From positions 23,509-87,508 of the forward strand of contig CAIYSL010000087.1 of the NCBI GenBank assembly GCA_903928915.1: 64,000 nucleotides of DNA. The letters are read 5' to 3'. The position numbers were made by a program, and so were the translations under genes. Below the pieces are notes generated by a model that made no database searches, was not told where the DNA came from, and was given only the letters and a program-made list of their open reading frames with translations. Numbering within the stretch: the first letter of the stretch is position 1; the number at the start of each line of letters is the position of its first letter. This stretch comes from an uncultured Syntrophobacterales bacterium (GTDB taxonomy: Bacteria; Desulfobacterota; Syntrophia; Syntrophales; UBA5619). This document shows, one piece after another, positions 34,647 through 44,368 of this stretch.

Positions 34647-35872
34647 TCGGGATCCCGTCAACCTTCCGCATTTCGCTGCGGGCCCTCCGGGTGAACAAGA
34701 TGCGTTCCGCCCTGACGATGCTGGGGATTATCATCGGCGTGGGCGCCGTGATCACCATGCTCGCCGTCGGGACCGGCGCGAGCGAGCGGATTGCGCAGCA
34801 GATGTCCAGCATGGGGAGCAACCTCCTGATCGTCGTGCCGGGGAGCAGCACCTCCGGCGGGCTCCGGATGGGGAGCGGGACGCAGTCCACGCTCACCATG
34901 GACGACGCCGAGGCGATCGCCCGGGAGTGCCCGGCCGTAGCCGACGTGGCGCCCGCGCACTACGGCGCCGCCCAGGTGGTGTACGGCAACCAGAACTGGT
35001 CGACGGTGGTCTGGGGGACCACCCCCGGGATCCTGCCCGTCCGGGACTGGACGATCGCCTCCGGGAGGGCCTTTACCGATCAGGACGTGCGCAATGCCAC
35101 CAAAGTCTGCCTCCTGGGGCAGACCGTGGTGGACAGCCTCTTCGGGAACGCGGACCCCCTGGGCCACATCATCCGCATCAAGAAGGTCCCCTTCACCGTG
35201 ATCGGCATCCTGGCACCGAAGGGGCAGTCGGTCATGGGACAGGACCAGGACGACATCATCTTCATCCCCCTCGCGACGGCCCAGAAGAAGATCTTCGGAA
35301 CGCCGTTCGCCGGGATGGTCCGCTCCATCTCGGTGAAGGCGAAGAGCGCAGCCGATCTGGCGGCGGCGGAGCGGCAGATCGGGGAGCTCCTCCGCCAGCG
35401 GCATCGGATCGGCCCCCGCCAGGAGGCGGACTTCACGATCCGGAACCTCACCCAGCTGATGCAGGCGGCCGAGCAGAACACCCAGGTGATGGCGCTGCTC
35501 CTGGCGGCGATCGCTTCGGTTTCCCTCCTCGTGGGAGGGATCGGCATCATGAACATCATGCTCGTCTCGGTGACGGAGCGGACCCGTGAGATCGGTATCC
35601 GCATGTCCGTGGGGGCCAAGACCTGGGACATCCGGCTGCAGTTCCTGATCGAGGCGCTGACCCTCTCGCTGATCGGCGGGGTGGCCGGGATCGTCCTGGG
35701 GGTGTCGGGATCGAAGGTCCTTTCGGCGTTGGCAGGCTGGTCTACCGTCGTCTCCCCGCTGTCGATTCTGCTGGCCTTCGGGTTTTCCGGCATGGTCGGC
35801 CTCTTCTTCGGGTTCTATCCCGCCTACAAGGCCTCGTTGCTCAATCCCATCGATGCGCTGCACTACGAGTGA
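34643..35872 (+). CDS. MacB-type ABC transporter permease (FtsX domain)
   Basis: 409 aa. N-terminal helix (KMRSALTMLGIIIGVGAVITM), a large periplasmic domain (residues ~50-270, starting SERIAQQMSSMGSNLLIV) and three C-terminal helices with SVTERTREIGIRMSVGAK, the FtsX coupling motif. Overlaps the ATPase gene by 4 bases. The set is a mechanotransmission-type exporter for peptides, macrolides or lipids; substrate unknown. Confidence 0.92.
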
Positions 35873-36205
35873 CGGCAAGTCGCCGGGGAGGGACCGCTGC
35901 TGCCCGCGGGCCGTGCGGCGCGTTGCCCGGACCGCTTTGCCGCGCATCCGCGGGTACAGTCCGGCAGCCAGGATGCCGATATACAGAGATGGACGGAGAA
36001 GCAATCCGGGCTTCAATTCGGTTGCAATATGGCCGTCTCGCCGGTATCATGTCGCCGGGTCGCCCGTTTTCTTTCCCGAACCGAGTGAATCCGCGGACAG
36101 ATACGAGGTCGCCGGTCCTCACCAGGAGCCCGGATCCCCCGCGGCGGGGAGGTGCAGTGCGGAAAAGAACAACGCCGCGAGTGAAACCCCGGAGGAGTCA
36201 AGCGG
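35873..36205. other. Noncoding gap between efflux operon and signalling genes
   Basis: 333 bases with no supported gene and no clear terminator or promoter. GGAGGAG ends about 9 nt before the ATG at 36206 and serves as its ribosome site. Confidence 0.6.
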
Positions 36206-37591
36206 ATGGGAAGTCCCCTGCGCGTGCTGATTGTTGCTGATTCGGAAGACGATGCCCTGCTGCTCGTGCGGGAGCTGAAACAGGGAGGATACGACCCCGT
36301 CCACGAGCGGGTCGGGAGCGCGGAGGCGCTCGCCGCCAGCCTGCGGGCGCAACCCTGGGATATCGTCCTGTGCGACTACCGTCTCCGGGGAGGTGATGGT
36401 CTTGAAGCGGTCGGCATCCTGAAGGAAGCGGGGATCGACGTCCCCGTGATCGTCGTTTCGCGGGTGATGGGCGAGGAGATGGCCGTCGCGGCGATGAAGA
36501 GCGGCGCCCACGACTACATCGGGAAGGACTCCCGGCACCGGCTGATTCCCGCCATCGAGCGGGAACTGCGCGAAGCGGCGCTGCGGCAGGAACGCAGACG
36601 CACCGAAGAGCGGTACCGCCAGAGTGAGGAAAAATTCCGTCTCCTGGTCGAGAGCGCCCCTGATGCCATCTTCGTTCAGATCGGAGGCTGTTTTGCCTAC
36701 GTGAACCCGTCGGCCGTGCGGCTGTTCGGCGGGGAATCGGCCGAGCAGCTCCTGGGGAGACCGCTTATGGAGAGAATCTCGCCCGATCATCGGGAGATCT
36801 TCCGCGAGCGAAGGCGCCTGCTCACCGAAGAGCGGCAAAAGGTTCCCCCGATGGTACAGAAATACCTGAAGCTCGACGGGTCCGTCATCCACGTGGAGGC
36901 GTCCGCCGTTCCCTTTTCGTACAACAATGAAAGCGGTTCCCTCGCCTACCTCCGCGACATCACCGAGCGGATGCTGGTGGAAGAAAAATTGACGGAGAGC
37001 CGCGAGAGCCTGCGCAAGGCCCTGGGGGCGACCGTCGAGGCCATCGCCCTGATGGTGGAGACGCGGGATCCCTACACCGCCGGCCATCAGCGGCGCGTTT
37101 CCGACCTCGCCGGGGCGATTGCCGAGCAGACGGGCATCGACGCGGACGGGCTCGAAAGCATCCGGATGGCCGGCATGATTCACGACATCGGGAAGATCTC
37201 CGTCCCCGCGGAGATCCTCAGCAAGCCGGTCAGGCTGTCGGAGATCGAGATCAGCCTCATCAGGGTGCATCCGCAGGCCGGGTACGAGATCCTGAAGGAC
37301 ATCGAATTTCCCTGGGCGATCGCTCAGATCATCCGGCAGCACCACGAGCGGATGGACGGTTCCGGGTACCCCCAGGGGCTGCGGGGGGATCAGGTCTGTT
37401 TCGAGGCCAGGATCCTGGCGGTGGCCGACGTGGTGGAGGCCATGGCCTCCCATCGTCCGTACCGGCCGGGGCTCGGCCTGGAGTCGGCCCTCAAGGAGAT
37501 ATCGGCAAACAAGGGGAGCATGTACGACGAACGGGTCGTGAACGCCTGCCTGGAGGTCTTCGCGGCCGGGTACGATTTGCCGATCATGTGA
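36206..37591 (+). CDS. Response regulator with PAS and HD-GYP c-di-GMP phosphodiesterase domains
   Basis: 461 aa. Receiver (1-120; Asp57 in VLCDYRL), PAS (~140-255) and HD-GYP (~265-461) with MIHDIGK and HHERMDGSGYPQGL, the catalytic set for c-di-GMP hydrolysis. It should lower c-di-GMP when phosphorylated or when its PAS domain is triggered. The receiver-PAS half is clearly paralogous to that of the next gene (MGSPLRVLIV.DSE.D and MGVPLRALII.DSE.D), which carries a cyclase instead. Confidence 0.92.
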   Translation: MGSPLRVLIVADSEDDALLLVRELKQGGYDPVHERVGSAEALAASLRAQPWDIVLCDYRLRGGDGLEAVGILKEAGIDVPVIVVSRVMGEEMAVAAMKSGAHDYIGKDSRHRLIPAIERELREAALRQERRRTEERYRQSEEKFRLLVESAPDAIFVQIGGCFAYVNPSAVRLFGGESAEQLLGRPLMERISPDHREIFRERRRLLTEERQKVPPMVQKYLKLDGSVIHVEASAVPFSYNNESGSLAYLRDITERMLVEEKLTESRESLRKALGATVEAIALMVETRDPYTAGHQRRVSDLAGAIAEQTGIDADGLESIRMAGMIHDIGKISVPAEILSKPVRLSEIEISLIRVHPQAGYEILKDIEFPWAIAQIIRQHHERMDGSGYPQGLRGDQVCFEARILAVADVVEAMASHRPYRPGLGLESALKEISANKGSMYDERVVNACLEVFAAGYDLPIM

Positions 37592-37636
37592 GGCTCGTCC
37601 GCTGCCCCGTCCCAGGGTGCTGTTCGGAGTAGGAGC

Positions 37637-38749
37637 ATGGGCGTACCGCTGCGCGCATTGATCATCGAAGATTCGGAGATCGACTCCCTGCTGCTGACCC
37701 TCGAGCTGAAGCAGGCAGGCTTCGAACCGCTCCATGAGCGGGTGGAGACCGCCGATGCCGTTCGTGCGGCCCTCCGGCGCACCCCCTGGGACATCATCCT
37801 GTGCGACTACTACCTTCCCCATCTCACCGGCCTCCAGGCCCTGGTGATCGTGCAGGAGACGGGGAACGATATCCCCTTCATCCTCATCTCCGGCGCGATC
37901 GGCGAGGAGGCGGCCGTCGAGGCGATGAAGGCGGGAGCCCACGACTACATCATGAAGGACCGGCGGCAGCGGCTGATACCCGCCGTGAAACGGGAGCTGC
38001 GGGAAGCGGCGCTGCGGCGGGAGCATCGCCATGTCGAAGCGGCGCTCAAAGAGAGCGAAGGGAAATTCCGCCTGCTCGTGGAGAATGCGCCCGACGCCGT
38101 GTTCGTTCAGGCGGCGGAACGCCTCGTCTACGTGAACCCGGCGGCCGTCCGTCTGTTCGGCGCCCCATCGGCCCAGTCACTACTCGGCACTGCGCTGATC
38201 GACCATATCCACCCCGCTACCTGCCCGATCGCCCGGGAGCGGATGCGACTGCTCAACGAGGAGCGTACGGCGGTCGACATCCTCGCACAGCAGTACCTGC
38301 GCAGGGACGGTTCGACGATCGACGTCGAGGTCTCCGCCGTCCCGATTACCTATGAAGGCCACCAGGGCGCCCTCGTGTTTGTCCGCGACGTCACCGGGCG
38401 CACGCGCGCGGAGGAACAGCAACGGAAAAGCAGGGAGATCGCCGAGCGGCTGGCCGGTGAATTGGCCGTCATCGCCGAGATCGGACGGCTGATCGGCTCC
38501 ACCCTTGCCATCGGCGAGGTGTACGAGCGGGTAGCCTTCGAAACCCGCAAGCTGATCCCCTTCGATCGGCTCAGCGTGAGTCTCAACAACCCCCGGGACG
38601 ACACCCAGACGGTGGTCCACGCGGCCGGCAAAGAGGTCCCGGGCCGGAGACAGGGGGTCTCCTTCCCGCTGCGGGGGACGGTAAACGAGCTCCTGATGCG
38701 GTCGCGCAGCGGCCTGCTCATCCCCTCGGGGACATCCCCGCTCTGGTGA
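37637..38749 (+). CDS. Response regulator-PAS-GAF, 5' part of a frameshifted GGDEF gene
   Basis: 370 aa as read. Receiver (Asp57 in ILCDYYL), PAS (~145-255), then the first half of a GAF domain (IAEIGRLIGSTLAIGEVYERV) that stops abruptly after LLIPSGTSPLW. Adding one G to the run GGGG at 38728-38731 joins it to the next frame as LLIPSG-DIPALVKSLPGL, restoring the GAF domain. I read this and the next entry as one gene of about 942 codons that has lost a base, or an assembly error. Confidence 0.8.
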   Translation: MGVPLRALIIEDSEIDSLLLTLELKQAGFEPLHERVETADAVRAALRRTPWDIILCDYYLPHLTGLQALVIVQETGNDIPFILISGAIGEEAAVEAMKAGAHDYIMKDRRQRLIPAVKRELREAALRREHRHVEAALKESEGKFRLLVENAPDAVFVQAAERLVYVNPAAVRLFGAPSAQSLLGTALIDHIHPATCPIARERMRLLNEERTAVDILAQQYLRRDGSTIDVEVSAVPITYEGHQGALVFVRDVTGRTRAEEQQRKSREIAERLAGELAVIAEIGRLIGSTLAIGEVYERVAFETRKLIPFDRLSVSLNNPRDDTQTVVHAAGKEVPGRRQGVSFPLRGTVNELLMRSRSGLLIPSGTSPLW

Positions 38750-40464
38750 AGAGCCTCCCCGGCCTCAGCTCCGTCGTGAATCACGAGCTGCGATCGGTGA
38801 TGAGCGTCCCGCTGATCGTCCGCGACGAGGTGATCGGCGCGCTGCACTTTCGTTCGCAGAAGCCGGACGAATACCATCCCGAGGACCTCCGTCTGGCGGA
38901 GCGGATCGGCGAGCAGATCTCCGGGGCGATCGCCAACGCGCGGCTGTACGCCGAACTCAAAGAGACGGAACATTCGCTCCGGGAAAGCGAGAAGCGGTTC
39001 CGCGCACTCGTCGACCAGGCGGCGGTGGGCGTGGCCGAGATCGAGATGGGGACGGGCCGCTTTCTGACGGTCAACCGGCGCCTCTGCGAACTCGTCGGCA
39101 GGACGGAAGCGGAGATGCTGGCCACCACCTTTACGGCAATCACGCACCCGCAGGACCTGACCCTGCATAAGGAGAATACGGCGCTCCTCATCGCCGGGAA
39201 AATCGCGCACTACCGGCTGGAGAAACGGTACCTCCGGAAGGACGGAGAGATCGTCTGGGTCGACATCACCGTGTCGCCGCTCTGGAGACCGGGGGAAGCT
39301 GCCGGGCGGAATATTGCCGTGGTCCAGGACATCACGGACCGCATCCGGATGCAGGAGGAAAACGAGCGTCGCGCCCGTCAGCTGGCCATCCTGCACGAAA
39401 TAGGCATCGAACTCACCGCCGAGTTGAACCTGAAGGAGCTGCTCCACTCGATCGCCCGTCGCGCGCTGGAGCTGATCGGCGGCATCTATTGCAACTGTTA
39501 CCTCTACCGGCCGAACGAAGACCGGATGGAGCGGGCGGCCACGGCCGGTCAGGAATTGTTTCCCTCCGCGGGGAGCCACAGACGGGGCGAAGGCTTTGCC
39601 GGGTACGTCTGGGCAACGCGGGCACCGCTGGTGGTCGAGGACTACCATTCCTGGCCGGCGCGGAAAAGGGAGTACGACTCCTTCCCCTCCCGGTCGCTGG
39701 TGGGGACGCCCATCCATTGGGGGGAGGAACTGCTCGGGATCATCGACATCATGTCCTGGGCCCCGCACCGGTACACGCAGCCGGACATGGACATGCTCGG
39801 CCTGTTTGCCACGCAGGCGGCCATCGCCATCCGCAACGCTCGGCTGTACAACCAGGTCGAGCAGATGGCCGTCACCGACGAGCTGACCGGCCTGTTCAAC
39901 CGCCGCGGGTTCCTCCAGCTCGGCGAACGCGAGTTCGAACGGGCGGTCCGGTTCAACCGGCCCCTCGCGGCGCTGATGTTCGACCTGGACCATTTCAAGC
40001 GGGTCAACGACACCTACGGCCATCCTGCCGGCGATCAGGTCCTCAGGGCGCTGACCGCCTGCTTCCGCCAGAACACGCGGGGGATCGACGTGGTGGGGCG
40101 CTACGGCGGCGAGGAGTTCGTCCTGCTGCTGCCGGAAACGCCGCTTCCGGAGGCCATCCAGATCGCCGAACGGCTCCGCGAGTCGATTGCCTCCCTTTCC
40201 GTGTCGGTTTCTCCGGCCAGCGGCGGTTCCGCAGCGGCGGGCGTACGCATCACCGTAAGCATCGGCGTTGCTGCCGTGACGCCGGCGGTCGGAAAACTGG
40301 AGCTTCTGATCGAGCTGTCGGACCAGGCCATGTATCTATCGGGCGAAGGCGGCGGGGCGCGATTGTATCGCCGTCTGGCAGGAGCCGGACAGGTAATCCG
40401 TTCTCCCCGGCAGCCTCTCAGAGTTCCTGCCGGAGAGAGACGAAGACCTTGTACAGCAGCGTGA
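38746..40464 (+). CDS. GAF-PAS-GAF-GGDEF, 3' part of the frameshifted diguanylate cyclase gene
   Basis: 572 aa from an apparent GTG. It begins inside a GAF domain (VMSVPLIVRDEVIGALHF), continues with a PAS domain (~85-205), a second GAF (~215-375, IGIELTAELNLKELLHSI) and a GGDEF domain with FDLDHFKRVNDTYGH, active site RYGGEEF and I-site RGID five residues before it. It would make c-di-GMP with feedback inhibition. The half-domain at the N-terminus shows that it is not an independent gene. The 3' end overlaps convergent dsrP by 47 bases. Confidence 0.85.
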   Translation: MKSLPGLSSVVNHELRSVMSVPLIVRDEVIGALHFRSQKPDEYHPEDLRLAERIGEQISGAIANARLYAELKETEHSLRESEKRFRALVDQAAVGVAEIEMGTGRFLTVNRRLCELVGRTEAEMLATTFTAITHPQDLTLHKENTALLIAGKIAHYRLEKRYLRKDGEIVWVDITVSPLWRPGEAAGRNIAVVQDITDRIRMQEENERRARQLAILHEIGIELTAELNLKELLHSIARRALELIGGIYCNCYLYRPNEDRMERAATAGQELFPSAGSHRRGEGFAGYVWATRAPLVVEDYHSWPARKREYDSFPSRSLVGTPIHWGEELLGIIDIMSWAPHRYTQPDMDMLGLFATQAAIAIRNARLYNQVEQMAVTDELTGLFNRRGFLQLGEREFERAVRFNRPLAALMFDLDHFKRVNDTYGHPAGDQVLRALTACFRQNTRGIDVVGRYGGEEFVLLLPETPLPEAIQIAERLRESIASLSVSVSPASGGSAAAGVRITVSIGVAAVTPAVGKLELLIELSDQAMYLSGEGGGARLYRRLAGAGQVIRSPRQPLRVPAGERRRPCTAA

Positions 40465-41569
40465 CGATCAGCAGTCCCAGGGCCCAGATCCCGATAGTGA
40501 TGGCCGCTTCCGGGAGGGTCGGCGTGTAATCGGCGATGCGCTCCAGGGGGGAGGGGACGAACCCTGTGACCACCAGCCCCAGCCCCTTCTCGATCCAGAG
40601 CGCAAGGAACACACCCGCACAGGCCAGGGCCAGCAGGGGTTCGTTCTTCCGTGTGCGGGGGATGATCAGCAGCGCCAGGGCAGCAAAGGCCAGGAGAGCC
40701 GCCAGGGCCATCCAGCGGGCGATTCCGGTATGCCCCTCCAGCCCCGCGAACAGGTAGGTCATGTGGTGCATGTGGCCCGGTACCTGGCTGTAGTAGACGG
40801 TGAACAGCTCCACCAGGACGAAGAAGATGCTCGTCGCCAAGGCATAGGCCACAATCGTGGCCAGCGTCTGCACTGCCTTCTCACCGGCGTCGAACCGCGT
40901 TAACCGCTTCAGCAGCAGGCAGATGAGGATAAGGAGCGCCGGACCGGAGGCAAAGGCGGAAGCGAGAAAACGGGGCGCCATGATTGCCGTCAACCAGAAG
41001 CCCCTTCCCGGCAGTCCTGCATAGATGAAGGCCGTCACGGTATGGATGCTGATCGCCCACGGGATGGAGAGGATGATCAGGGGCTTCACCCAGGCCGGCG
41101 GCGGGACGCCTTTCTTGTCGCTTTCCAAGACCGTCCAGCCGGTGACGATGTTTATGAGGAGGTAGCCGTTCAGGACGATCACGTCCCAGAACAACACCGA
41201 CCCCGGTGACGGATACAGAAGGATGTTTGCGACTCGATCGGGGCGGCCCAGATCGATGAACACGAAGGTGACGCACATGATAACTGCGGCGACAGCCAGG
41301 AACTCGCCGAGGATCGTGATCTTCCCGAAGGCCTTGTAGTCGTGGAGGTAGTAGGGAAGGACGAGCATCACCGCCGATGCGGCTACCCCGACGAGGAAGG
41401 TGAACTGGGCGATGTAGAGCCCCCAGGAGACATCCCGGCTGAGGCCCGTGATGCCCAAGCCGTAGTCGAGCTGCTTCAGATAGAAGAAGAGGCCGTTTGC
41501 GGTCAACAGCAACAGCACCGCCACCCAGATCCCGTATCCCACGCTTCCCTTCAGGGCTTTTTCGAGCAC
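40418..41569 (-). CDS. dsrP: DsrP, NrfD-type menaquinol-interacting membrane subunit of DsrMKJOP
   Basis: 383 aa with about ten membrane helices (NrfD/PsrC family). Landmarks: SWGLYIAQFTFLVGVAASAVM, in pieces, FIDLGRPDRVANILLYPSPGS and WAISIHTVTAFIYAGLPGRGFW. It exchanges electrons between the quinone pool and periplasmic DsrO. Last gene of the 14-gene dsr operon, 7 nt after dsrO. Confidence 0.93.
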   Translation of the reverse strand: MLEKALKGSVGYGIWVAVLLLLTANGLFFYLKQLDYGLGITGLSRDVSWGLYIAQFTFLVGVAASAVMLVLPYYLHDYKAFGKITILGEFLAVAAVIMCVTFVFIDLGRPDRVANILLYPSPGSVLFWDVIVLNGYLLINIVTGWTVLESDKKGVPPPAWVKPLIILSIPWAISIHTVTAFIYAGLPGRGFWLTAIMAPRFLASAFASGPALLILICLLLKRLTRFDAGEKAVQTLATIVAYALATSIFFVLVELFTVYYSQVPGHMHHMTYLFAGLEGHTGIARWMALAALLAFAALALLIIPRTRKNEPLLALACAGVFLALWIEKGLGLVVTGFVPSPLERIADYTPTLPEAAITIGIWALGLLIVTLLYKVFVSLRQEL

Positions 41570-41576
41570 GACGTCC

Positions 41577-42356
41577 TCACAATAGATAGTAGATCTGCGG
41601 TCCCGTCCCCAACTCCGGCCTGCGCCGGATGGAGAGGCCTTTGCCGAGCAGCGTCCGGATGTCCGAACGGGGATCCTCCAGATCGCCGAAAACCAGGGCC
41701 TTTTCCTTGCATGCTAGCACACAGGCGGGCAAGACCCCCCGGGCAAGCCGCTCCTCGCAGAAATTGCATTTTTCCACCACGCCCTTGGTCCGCGTCGGAA
41801 ACTCCGGGTTGGGTTTGCGGATGAAGGGCCGGGGGTCCCGGTAGTTCATGCTTCTCGCGCCATAAGGGCAGGCTGCCATGCAGAACCGGCAACCGATGCA
41901 GCGGTGGTAGTCCATCATCACGATCCCGTCCGCCCGCTTGAAAGTTGCCTTGGTGGGGCAAACCCGGACGCAGGGAGGGTTCTCGCAATGGTTACACAAG
42001 ACCGGCACGGGAAGCCGCTTGAGGGATTCCGGCAACCGGGGATGGGCTTCTGCGGGAAAGACGCGTTCGATCCGCTCGAGGCCGATCCAGTGGACGTCAT
42101 CCTTGGGGTTGCCGATGGCGGGCACATTGTGCGTGCTATGGCACGCATCGATGCAATCGCGGCAGCCTGCGGGGCATTGTCCGCCGACGGCGGCCATGGC
42201 CCAGCGCTTTGCCGTGAACGCCCTGCGCTGCGCCGGCCCCACTTCCGTAGCCGGCTTTCCCGTTTGTGCCGCGGCATGGACGGCAAGCGGCGGGAGGAGC
42301 AGACCGGCGGCAGAAACCCCGGCAATCTTCAGGAATTCTCTTCGAGTGGGTGCCAT
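41577..42356 (-). CDS. dsrO: DsrO, periplasmic ferredoxin subunit of DsrMKJOP
   Basis: 259 aa. The start at 42356 gives a Tat signal (TRREFLKIAGVSAAGLLLPP). The mature part has four cluster-binding Cys groups (CPAGCRDCIDAC, CNHCENPPCVRVC, CIGCRFCMAAC, CNFCEERL with CVLAC), as in DsrO/PsrB-type iron-sulfur subunits. AGGAGG precedes the ATG, which overlaps the dsrJ stop by one base. Confidence 0.94.
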   Translation of the reverse strand: MAPTRREFLKIAGVSAAGLLLPPLAVHAAAQTGKPATEVGPAQRRAFTAKRWAMAAVGGQCPAGCRDCIDACHSTHNVPAIGNPKDDVHWIGLERIERVFPAEAHPRLPESLKRLPVPVLCNHCENPPCVRVCPTKATFKRADGIVMMDYHRCIGCRFCMAACPYGARSMNYRDPRPFIRKPNPEFPTRTKGVVEKCNFCEERLARGVLPACVLACKEKALVFGDLEDPRSDIRTLLGKGLSIRRRPELGTGPQIYYLL

Positions 42357-42757
42357 CACCGGACCTCCTCGGGTATGATATGACAACTCCAGCAGGCTGG
42401 CTTGGACCCCGTATAATCGTGACACCGGTTGCAGAATTTGTCCTTGTTGCTGTGGCATCCCAAACAGGTTCCCGTGAGACTGACCTGGAAGGCCCGCCCG
42501 TCCGTCGCCGTATAGGATCGGATTCCCTCCCGGACGGCGCCCTCGCGCCAGGCGACCAGGAGCTTCATATGGCTGGCTCGCATGTACGCCGCTGGCTCCA
42601 CGCAGCGTTTTTCCTTCAGTTGCTCGATGGTCGGCGTATCCAGCTTCAGGTCCGGCGGGGAAACCGTCTTTCCCCTGCCGTACCAGAACGGAAACGTGAC
42701 CGCGATCAAAAAGGCCACCATCCCGGCGATAATTTTCCCCCCGTTATAGAGCTTCAT
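42356..42757 (-). CDS. dsrJ: DsrJ, triheme cytochrome c of DsrMKJOP
   Basis: 133 aa with an uncleaved N-terminal anchor (IIAGMVAFLIAVTFPFWY) and three haem sites (CLGCH, CNRCH, CWSCH). The conserved RCVEPAAYMR motif supplies the unusual Cys that ligates one haem in DsrJ. Periplasmic. Overlaps dsrK by 14 bases. Confidence 0.95.
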   Translation of the reverse strand: MKLYNGGKIIAGMVAFLIAVTFPFWYGRGKTVSPPDLKLDTPTIEQLKEKRCVEPAAYMRASHMKLLVAWREGAVREGIRSYTATDGRAFQVSLTGTCLGCHSNKDKFCNRCHDYTGSKPACWSCHIIPEEVR

Positions 42758-44366
42758 CGACTGCCATTCCTCCCAACGGTTCGCCGCGCAGGTCCGTCGT
42801 CCGCTCCTTTTCCCCCTTCATGACGAGGGCGTTGGCCAGGAGTTCATGGACCCCCACCACGGCCACCCCCGGAACCCAGTAGTCCATGAGCGCCGTGAGC
42901 GCCGCCCGGTCGATGGCGCACATGCAGGCGAGCCGGTTGACCCCGTATTTTTCCTTGACCTGCTTGACGGCCATGGCCCGGGGCATCCCCCCGCGCATTC
43001 GCATCTCCTCATTTTCTTCGTTTCCCAGTCCCGCTCCGCTACCGCAGCAGAGGGTCTTTTCCCGGATGGTATCTTCGGCCATTTCGTGGAAATGGTTGCA
43101 GACGTTGTTGATGATGTACCGCGGTTCTTCGAACAGCCCCATCGCCCGGGCGGGGTTGCAGGAGTCGTGAAAGGTGACCCGGTAGGCGTCGTTCCGGGAA
43201 GGATCGAGCTTCAGTTTCCCGTTTCGGATGAGATCGGCGGTGAATTCGGCGATGTGCACCATCTTCGTCGAGCGTGAGTTATCGAACCGTGTCCCGGTGA
43301 TCGGCGACACCGGCTCCTCCAGAAAGTCGGCAGGGCCGTTCATCGTGTCCATGTACTGGTTGATGACCCGCCACATGTGGCCGCATTCGCCCCCGAGGAT
43401 CCACTTCACCCCAAGGCGCTTCGCTTCCGCGTAGATCTTGGCGTTGAGCCGTTTGATCATCTCGTGGGAGGTGAACAGGCCGAAGTTTCCCCCCTCGGAG
43501 GCATAGGTGCTGAAGGTGAAGTCCAGCCCGATCTCGTGGAGAAGCATCAGATAGCCCATACAGGTGTATGTCCCGGGGTCGGCGAAGTAGTCACCGGAAG
43601 GGACGACGACGAGGATCTCCGCGCCCTTCCTGTTGAGGGGAACATCCACCTTCACTCCGGTGCGGTCCGCCACGTCGTCGGCGAGGAATTCGAGCATATC
43701 CTTGACGCCGCCGGGCTGGATCCCCAGATGGTTCCCCGTCCTGAAGCAGTTCGCCATCGGTTCGGTGACCCAGTTGATGTTGCAGCCGACGAGGTTGAGG
43801 AGCTCCCGGCCCATCATGGTGATCTCTGCCTGATCGATCCCGTAGGGGCAAAAGACAGAACAGCGGCGGCACTCGGTGCACTGGTAGAAGTAGTAGAACC
43901 ACTCCTTGAGGACGTCGATCGTCAGGTCGCGGGCGCCGACGAGCCTGCCGAGACGCTTCCCTGATTGGGTGAAATAGCGGCGGTAGACGGAGCGCAGGAG
44001 CTCGGCCCTGAGGACCGGCATGTTCTTGGGGTCCCCGGAGCCGATGTAGAAGTGGCACTTGTCCGCGCAGGCCCCGCACCGAACGCAGATGTCCATGAAG
44101 AGCCGAAACGAACGATACTTTTCCAGGCGCTCGGCCATCCCTTCAAGGATGATCTGTTTCCAGTTTTCGGGCAGTTTCCAGTCCTCGTCGGTAGGCTGCC
44201 AGGCCCGGGAGTTCGGGAGGCCGAGGGTAGCCAGGCTCTTCGGGGTTCCGGTGTAGCTCCAGGTACCGGGGCGGAAGACGGTGGGGGTCTCCATCCAGGG
44301 GGTCTCCGGCGGTTCGTACCGGAGCGCGATCAGCTCTTCGGGCTTGGGGATCTTGGCAGCGGCCAT
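42744..44366 (-). CDS. dsrK: DsrK, catalytic iron-sulfur subunit of DsrMKJOP
   Basis: 540 aa, cytoplasmic. Ferredoxin motif CVRCGACADKC with the DsrK-specific GSGDPKNMPVLRAELL, then CTECRRCSVFCPYG, then a C-terminal CCG region (DSCNPARAMG, LCCGSGAGL, CMCAID) that holds the noncubane-type cluster of HdrD-like proteins. It is thought to reduce the DsrC trisulfide. Three bases separate it from dsrM. Confidence 0.95.
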   Translation of the reverse strand: MAAAKIPKPEELIALRYEPPETPWMETPTVFRPGTWSYTGTPKSLATLGLPNSRAWQPTDEDWKLPENWKQIILEGMAERLEKYRSFRLFMDICVRCGACADKCHFYIGSGDPKNMPVLRAELLRSVYRRYFTQSGKRLGRLVGARDLTIDVLKEWFYYFYQCTECRRCSVFCPYGIDQAEITMMGRELLNLVGCNINWVTEPMANCFRTGNHLGIQPGGVKDMLEFLADDVADRTGVKVDVPLNRKGAEILVVVPSGDYFADPGTYTCMGYLMLLHEIGLDFTFSTYASEGGNFGLFTSHEMIKRLNAKIYAEAKRLGVKWILGGECGHMWRVINQYMDTMNGPADFLEEPVSPITGTRFDNSRSTKMVHIAEFTADLIRNGKLKLDPSRNDAYRVTFHDSCNPARAMGLFEEPRYIINNVCNHFHEMAEDTIREKTLCCGSGAGLGNEENEEMRMRGGMPRAMAVKQVKEKYGVNRLACMCAIDRAALTALMDYWVPGVAVVGVHELLANALVMKGEKERTTDLRGEPLGGMAVDEAL

Positions 44367-44368
44367 CG

